Positions 6,672 to 9,864 of a stretch of DNA of 9,864 bases are shown in pieces. The position numbers were made by a program, and so were the translations under genes. Numbering within the stretch: the stretch's first letter is position 1; each line of letters opens with the position of its first letter. The notes below the pieces were generated by a model. The model was not told the DNA's origin, did no database searches, and saw nothing but the letters and a program-made list of their open reading frames with translations. Location of the stretch: the NCBI GenBank assembly GCA_902773065.1, contig CACYDD010000373.1:1-9864 (forward strand), written 5' to 3'. The DNA comes from an uncultured Ruminococcus sp. (lineage in GTDB: Bacteria > Bacillota > Clostridia > Oscillospirales > Acutalibacteraceae).

Positions 6672-6788
6672 ATGTGTAACAATGGATTTGGCAACAACAA
6701 CTGCAGCTGGGTAATTTTCCTTATCATCATCCTTTGCTGCTGCTGCGGCAACAACAATAACAACGACAACTGCGGCTGCGGCTGCTAA
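6672..6788 (+). CDS. 38-residue Cys/Asn-rich membrane-type microprotein
   Basis: A short ORF on the plus strand with the strongest translation signal in the window: AAGGAGG at 6657-6663, eight bases before ATG. A second Shine-Dalgarno-like GGGAGGT lies at 6644-6650 with no start codon of its own. The protein begins MCNNGFGNNNCS, has a hydrophobic core WVIFLIIIL (13-21), then four consecutive cysteines (22-25), an Asn-rich run (27-33 with one Asp) and the end CGCGC (34-38). Nine of 38 residues are Cys and eleven are Asn. The core is short for a full membrane span but could insert or associate. The cysteine clusters suggest metal binding, disulfide networks or lipidation, all inferred. It resembles in style the tiny hydrophobic/Cys-rich proteins of spore-forming Firmicutes, but I do not recognise a family. 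It is a single-gene unit, divergent from the YusI-like gene, with a 3' region ending at the shared terminator. Confidence 0.7.
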   Translation: MCNNGFGNNNCSWVIFLIIILCCCCGNNNNNDNCGCGC

Positions 6789-6950
6789 GTGCACCACGTG
6801 CACAGGGAGTTCGCGTATCCGTTCCCTGCGGTCACTGCTTTATTGATATAGCAGAGTTTGTGCCGCGGCATCCGGCGGCATAACACAGCCGACGTGCTTA
6901 TGCACTTCCCGACTGGTAAAAAATTAGTTCTAGAACCTATTTTTACCAAA
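6789..6950 (+). other. Hairpin-rich non-coding tract downstream of the microprotein gene
   Basis: About 160 bases, GC-rich in its first two-thirds, with a series of inverted repeats. These are GTGCAC/GTGCAC (6789-6803), CAGGGA/TCCCTG (6803-6828), CTGCT/AGCAG (6835-6854), TGCCGC/GCGGCA (6861-6880), GTGC-TTAT-GCAC (6894-6905) and TGGTAAAAA/TTTTTACCA (6914-6948). The last encloses the perfect palindrome GTTCTAGAAC (6927-6936). None but the last has a T-rich part, and no typical U-tract follows any. The tract could be the structured 3' UTR of the microprotein mRNA, an independent small RNA, or a dispersed palindromic repeat. No known riboswitch or RNA family is recognised. From 6951 to 7030 I see nothing definable. 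The strand is assigned only from the upstream gene. Confidence 0.45.
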
Positions 6951-7030
6951 CCGCCTGTTATTTCATAGATAAAGAAGAAATTGCAGGGGACTGTTTCAGA
7001 TACCATATTCCCTCTCATTTGTAAACTGAG

Positions 7031-7077
7031 AAAAACAGCCTTTCGTACCTTAAATCACGGTACGAAAGACTGTTTTT
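7031..7077. terminator. Bidirectional intrinsic terminator
   Basis: A near-perfect 19-position stem, with a single C/A mismatch at 7039/7069 on the plus strand, closes on a 9-nt loop (7050-7058). The core CTTTCGTACC pairs with GGTACGAAAG. A-tract and T-tract flank both sides (AAAAACAG ... CTGTTTTTTT), so it can act in either direction. It sits between the convergent rpiB operon (minus) and microprotein unit (plus). Confidence 0.93.
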
Positions 7078-7109
7078 TTATTACCTTCTGCCTTGTCCTG
7101 ACTCCACAT

Positions 7110-7562
7110 TCAAACAGGTTCTTTTCCGTTTTCGATATCTGTGAGAAGGTCAACTCTGCGCTGGTGACGGCCGCCTTCAAATTCGGTGGACAGGAAAATA
7201 TCTACCATTTCAAAAGCGGATTCCTGTGTTACCTGTCCCTGTCCCATGCAGATGACATTCGCATTGTTGTGGCGGCGTGTCATTTCCGCAAGGTAGTTAT
7301 TCGTACACACTGCCGCACGAACACCCTTTACTTTATTAGCTGCCATAGAAACACCAAGTCCTGTGGTACAGCAAATGATACCAAAATCACATTCTCCTTT
7401 TGAAACAGCTGTCGCCGCAAGATAGGCATATTTCGGATAATCGACCGACTCTTTTGAAAAGCAGCCGAAATCAGTGTACTCTACTCCCTTTTCTTCAAGG
7501 TGCTTTGCAATGGCTTCTTTCAGCTCATATGCTCCATGGTCTGCTCCGAGTGCAATTTTCAT
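7110..7562 (-). CDS. rpiB: Ribose-5-phosphate isomerase B
   Basis: RpiB/LacAB-family sugar isomerase interconverting ribose-5-phosphate and ribulose-5-phosphate in the non-oxidative pentose phosphate pathway; cytoplasmic. The 150 residues match the family. Signatures are IALGADHGAYELK with Asp8 and His9, DYPKYA (41-46), the active-site loop GIICCTTGLGVSMAANK (61-77) with Cys65 matching the E. coli catalytic Cys66, RRHNNANV (96-103) with His98 matching E. coli His99, and the C-terminal FEGGRHQRRVD (128-138). The loop reads CTTGLG where CGTGIG is usual. The start ATG (7560-7562) overlaps the tsaB stop by ATGA, suggesting translational coupling, with an AGGGGAAG site inside tsaB. It is last in the fhs-tsaE-tsaB-rpiB operon and ends 33 bp before a strong terminator. 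A related aldose-phosphate isomerase role (allose or galactose-6-P) is possible but less likely. Confidence 0.94.
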   Translation of the reverse strand: MKIALGADHGAYELKEAIAKHLEEKGVEYTDFGCFSKESVDYPKYAYLAATAVSKGECDFGIICCTTGLGVSMAANKVKGVRAAVCTNNYLAEMTRRHNNANVICMGQGQVTQESAFEMVDIFLSTEFEGGRHQRRVDLLTDIENGKEPV

Positions 7563-8287
7563 TTTTCTTCCCCTTTTTTGTTATTGTTTTTGGCAAGCCT
7601 TGCTTTCAGTTCACGCTCCGCCTGCGGTAATCTCAGATAGACAGGCATCAGCTGTGCGGAGGTGCAGAGTCTGTTTTCAGCAGCCATTTTTTCTGCAGCA
7701 ACCGCTGTTCCGTAAGCGTGCTGAAATCTGATATTCACCGGTGTCAAAATGACATTCGGAAGACAGTCTGTAAATTTATTGCTGCACAACTCCGCTCCGT
7801 CACCTGTAAGGTATACTGTTTCGCTATATTGTGAAAGCTCATCCGCAAGCTCGTCAATACTTAATGCTCTGTCCTCGGTAAGACGTTCTGTTTTACCACC
7901 GTTCAGCCGGAACAGCGCATTATATACCTGATTGCACCTTGCATCCATCACCGAACAAACAATACCATCAGAATACGGCATACTGTATGCCATTGCTTCC
8001 AGTGTTGAAACCTGAGCGCAGGGTTTGTCAAGCGGCATTGCCATGCCTTTGACAGAAGCAACACCAATTCGTACTCCCGTAAACGAACCCGGTCCTGCAT
8101 TGACAGCAAATACATCAATATCCTTGATATCCGTTCCAGATGAAGAAAGCAGTGCCGAAACAATCGGCATTAAAGTCTGGCTGTGCGTGGTTTTAATGTT
8201 GAGATAAAACTCACCCAGCAGTTTTCCGTCACTAAGCAAAGCGGCAGAAACAGGAGAGGCGGAAGTATCGATTGCTAAAATTTTCAT
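7559..8287 (-). CDS. tsaB: tRNA N6-threonylcarbamoyladenosine biosynthesis protein TsaB
   Basis: An ASKHA-fold scaffold subunit that pairs with TsaD in the complex placing threonylcarbamoyl on A37 of ANN-decoding tRNAs. The 242 residues are within the family range. Visible features are the N-terminal ILAIDTSASPVSAALL (3-18), HSQTLMPIV (35-43), the hallmark NAGPGSFTGVRIGVASVKG (63-81), MDARCNQVYNALF (114-126) and the C-terminal PVYLRLPQAE (215-224). The tail (230-242) is Lys/Asn/Glu-rich. The ATG at 8285-8287 overlaps the stop of tsaE by ATGA, with AAGGAG just upstream inside tsaE. In turn its own stop overlaps rpiB in the same way. tsaE-tsaB adjacency is common in Firmicutes. Often rimI and tsaD follow; here rpiB takes that place. 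Confidence 0.95.
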   Translation of the reverse strand: MKILAIDTSASPVSAALLSDGKLLGEFYLNIKTTHSQTLMPIVSALLSSSGTDIKDIDVFAVNAGPGSFTGVRIGVASVKGMAMPLDKPCAQVSTLEAMAYSMPYSDGIVCSVMDARCNQVYNALFRLNGGKTERLTEDRALSIDELADELSQYSETVYLTGDGAELCSNKFTDCLPNVILTPVNIRFQHAYGTAVAAEKMAAENRLCTSAQLMPVYLRLPQAERELKARLAKNNNKKGEEK

Positions 8288-8706
8288 ATCTCCTTTGCCC
8301 CCTCCACTGTAATCTCACGTTCATTTTCTGATAAATGCTTAATGGTAATGTTGATTCGGTTTTCGGGCAAAAAATCGACAATGTTTTCGCTCCATTCAAT
8401 TACCATCACACCATTATCCATATAATCAAAAAAACCTGTTGTATATAAATCATCCCACGAGGTCACTCTGTACATATCAAAATGATAAACAGGATATTTT
8501 CCGCTGTATTCATGCACCAGAGCAAATGTCGGACTCGATACACCGTCATCAACTCCCAGCCCTCTTGCAAGACCGCGGGTAAATGCGGTTTTTCCTGCAC
8601 CAAGATCACCAAACATAGCGATCATTTCTGTACCCTCAAGCGTTTTGGCAATTTGTTCGGCAAGACTTTCGGTCTCCTCGGGAGATTTTGTGATAAACTT
8701 CTGCAA
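8284..8706 (-). CDS. tsaE: tRNA threonylcarbamoyladenosine biosynthesis ATPase TsaE (TTG start)
   Basis: A small P-loop ATPase that drives the TsaBD complex in t6A synthesis. The 140 residues are normal for the family. The Walker A motif is GDLGAGKT (33-40). It is followed by VSSPTF (56-61), the switch/HFDMYR motif (75-80) and VIEWSEN (102-108), all classic TsaE/YjeE signatures. The start codon is TTG (8704-8706). No ATG or GTG near the expected N-terminus fits, and GAGGAA (8713-8718) lies six bases upstream, which settles it. The family-typical 'T.S..ET..LA' N-terminus follows directly. It starts 18 bp after fhs and overlaps tsaB by ATGA. The weak initiator may keep translation low relative to fhs; this is inference. 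Confidence 0.95.
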   Translation of the reverse strand: MQKFITKSPEETESLAEQIAKTLEGTEMIAMFGDLGAGKTAFTRGLARGLGVDDGVSSPTFALVHEYSGKYPVYHFDMYRVTSWDDLYTTGFFDYMDNGVMVIEWSENIVDFLPENRINITIKHLSENEREITVEGAKEI

Positions 8707-8724
8707 ATGTGATTCCTCTTTTCC

Positions 8725-9864
8725 TTAGAAAAGTCCTGTGATCTTTCCGTCAGAATCTACATCAATTCTTTCAGCGGCAGGCACTTTCGGAAGTCCCGGC
8801 ATTGTCATGATATCGCCTGTATATACGACAATAAAGCCTGCTCCGTTTGAAAGCCGCAGATCTCTGACAGTGATATTGAATCCCTCCGGTTTACCAAGAA
8901 GTGACGGGTCATCAGAAAGAGAATACTGTGTTTTTGCAATACAAACCGGAAGTGTTGCAGTATCCAGTTTCTCAATATCTGCCAACGCTTTCAGTGCCTG
9001 TGTGGTATAAGTAACGCCGTCCGCACCATATATGTTCTTTGCAACAGCTTCTATTTTTTCTTTGACAGAAGCATTATCGGGATAGGTCATTCTGAATTCG
9101 GACGGCTTTTCTACAGCCGCCGCCACCTTTTCTGCCAGTTCAATACCGCCTTTGCTTCCCTTTGCGAATATTTCCGCCATTGCAAAATCAGCACCAAGCT
9201 CTGTGCAGTAGTCCTCAATGAATTTCAGTTCAGCTTCACTGTCAGTCAGAAATCTGTTGATCGCAACAACAGTCGGAATACCGAATTTCTGCATATTGCT
9301 GATGTGTACGCCAAGGTTGACAATTCCTTTTTTGAGTGCCTCCGGATTTTCCTCTGACAGCTCTGCTTTCGGAACGCCGCCGTTGTATTTCAATGCTCTT
9401 ACCGTTGCAACGATTACTACCGCTGACGGACGGAGTCCCGATTTACGGCATTTGATATCAAAAAATTTCTCTGCACCGAGATCAGAACCGAAGCCTGCCT
9501 CCGTTACACAGTAATCTGCCAGCTTCAATCCAAGTTTTGTGGCTCTTACGGAGTTACAGCCATGTGCAATATTGGCAAAAGGACCGCCATGCATAATAGC
9601 AGGTGTACCCTCCAGTGTCTGAACCAGATTCGGCTTTGCTGCATCTTTGAGCAGTGCCGCCATCGCACCGTTTGCTTTCAGATCTTTCGCATAGATCGGC
9701 TGATTGTCAGTAGAATAAGCAACAAGAATATTGCCGAGTCTTTCCTTCAAATCATTCAAGTCAGAAGCAAGACAAAGAATTGCCATAACCTCACTGGCAA
9801 CGGTAATAATAAATCCGTCCTCACGTGGTACACCGTTAACTCTGCCGCCGAGACCTGCCACGAT
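8725..9864 (-). CDS. fhs: Formate-tetrahydrofolate ligase, C-terminal two-thirds (partial at window edge)
   Basis: Also called 10-formyl-THF synthetase: formate + THF + ATP gives 10-formyl-THF, used for purines, initiator tRNA and, in acetogens, the Wood-Ljungdahl methyl branch. 379 codons plus stop are present of about 556, with the frame open to the window end. The N-terminal P-loop lies outside. Visible conserved segments include GRVNGVPREDGFIITVASEVMAILCLA, NLVQTLEGTPAIMHGGPFANIAHGCNS, DYCVTEAGFGSDLGAEKF, KSGLRPSAVVIVATVRALKYNGG and, near the end, GFIVVYTGDIMTMPGLPKVPAAERID with C-terminal GLF. There is no frameshift. It leads into tsaE across 18 bp, so it is upstream in the same operon. 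Whether the cell is acetogenic cannot be told from this gene alone, since many fermentative Clostridia carry it for one-carbon supply. Confidence 0.97.
   Translation of the reverse strand: MVAGLGGRVNGVPREDGFIITVASEVMAILCLASDLNDLKERLGNILVAYSTDNQPIYAKDLKANGAMAALLKDAAKPNLVQTLEGTPAIMHGGPFANIAHGCNSVRATKLGLKLADYCVTEAGFGSDLGAEKFFDIKCRKSGLRPSAVVIVATVRALKYNGGVPKAELSEENPEALKKGIVNLGVHISNMQKFGIPTVVAINRFLTDSEAELKFIEDYCTELGADFAMAEIFAKGSKGGIELAEKVAAAVEKPSEFRMTYPDNASVKEKIEAVAKNIYGADGVTYTTQALKALADIEKLDTATLPVCIAKTQYSLSDDPSLLGKPEGFNITVRDLRLSNGAGFIVVYTGDIMTMPGLPKVPAAERIDVDSDGKITGLF

Noticed and set aside
6549..6803. 84-codon minus-strand ORF with Ala- and Val-rich runs.
   Set aside because: The repeats are the antisense shadow of the TGC and AAC/ATC codon runs in the plus-strand microgene, which has a far better ribosome binding site.
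6789..6905. CRISPR-like or tRNA/6S/tmRNA gene in the hairpin tract.
   Set aside because: There are no regularly spaced identical repeats, no cloverleaf with TTCGA arm and no tmRNA or 6S landmarks; only independent short stems are visible.
6785..7018. 77-codon minus-strand ORF with a GAGAGGGAAT sequence before an internal ATG.
   Set aside because: It runs through the hairpin-rich tract and into the palindromes, has no recognisable family or membrane/signal features, and its weak start lies beside the bidirectional terminator. It looks like a chance open frame.
7110..9864. Several plus-strand ORFs of 60-140 codons opposite rpiB, tsaB, tsaE and fhs.
   Set aside because: They are antisense shadows of clearly conserved genes, without credible ribosome binding sites or families.

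Overview
The window looks like chromosomal DNA of a low-to-moderate GC, Gram-positive anaerobe of the class Clostridia. The best guess is a Ruminococcus-like member of the Oscillospiraceae. This rests on strong AAGGAGG-type ribosome binding sites, formate-tetrahydrofolate ligase, a PurF with an Fe-S-type cysteine set, and protein styles resembling clostridial relatives. The genus is an inference and was not tested. Almost all genes lie on the minus strand, so transcription runs from high to low coordinates; the exception is a 38-codon gene on the plus strand.

Layout in order of transcription. (1) 9864-7110 is a tight minus-strand operon: the 3' two-thirds of fhs (one-carbon folate metabolism), then tsaE and tsaB (tRNA t6A modification) and rpiB (pentose phosphate isomerase). 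tsaE/tsaB and tsaB/rpiB each overlap by ATGA. A strong bidirectional hairpin at 7031-7077 closes the operon. (2) 7030-6465 is a mostly non-coding island. It holds a divergent promoter region, a plus-strand gene for a Cys/Asn-rich membrane-type microprotein (6672-6788), and a downstream GC-rich tract made of successive hairpins. This is the least ordinary part of the window. (3) 6446-4106 holds a YusI/ArsC-like thioredoxin-fold protein followed by a YgiQ-type radical SAM protein, behind a good sigma-A promoter. (4) 3975-2467 holds an NfeD-like membrane protein and an SPFH (stomatin/slipin) protein. They have their own near-consensus promoter with a 16-bp palindrome at the predicted start site, and end in an intrinsic terminator at 2411-2446. 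(5) 2334-1 holds purE, purF and the 5' third of purM, a purine-synthesis operon that continues past the window edge.

Functionally, fhs supplies 10-formyl-THF and rpiB connects to ribose-5-phosphate and hence PRPP. Both are inputs to the purine pathway whose genes lie 5 kb downstream, but these are separate transcription units. The NfeD/SPFH pair is a membrane-organisation module. I see no CRISPR array, tRNA, rRNA, recognisable insertion sequence or phage gene. The most noteworthy items are the microprotein with its hairpin-rich 3' region, and a PurF that departs from family consensus at several active-site motifs. I did not find a clear multi-gene novel system.
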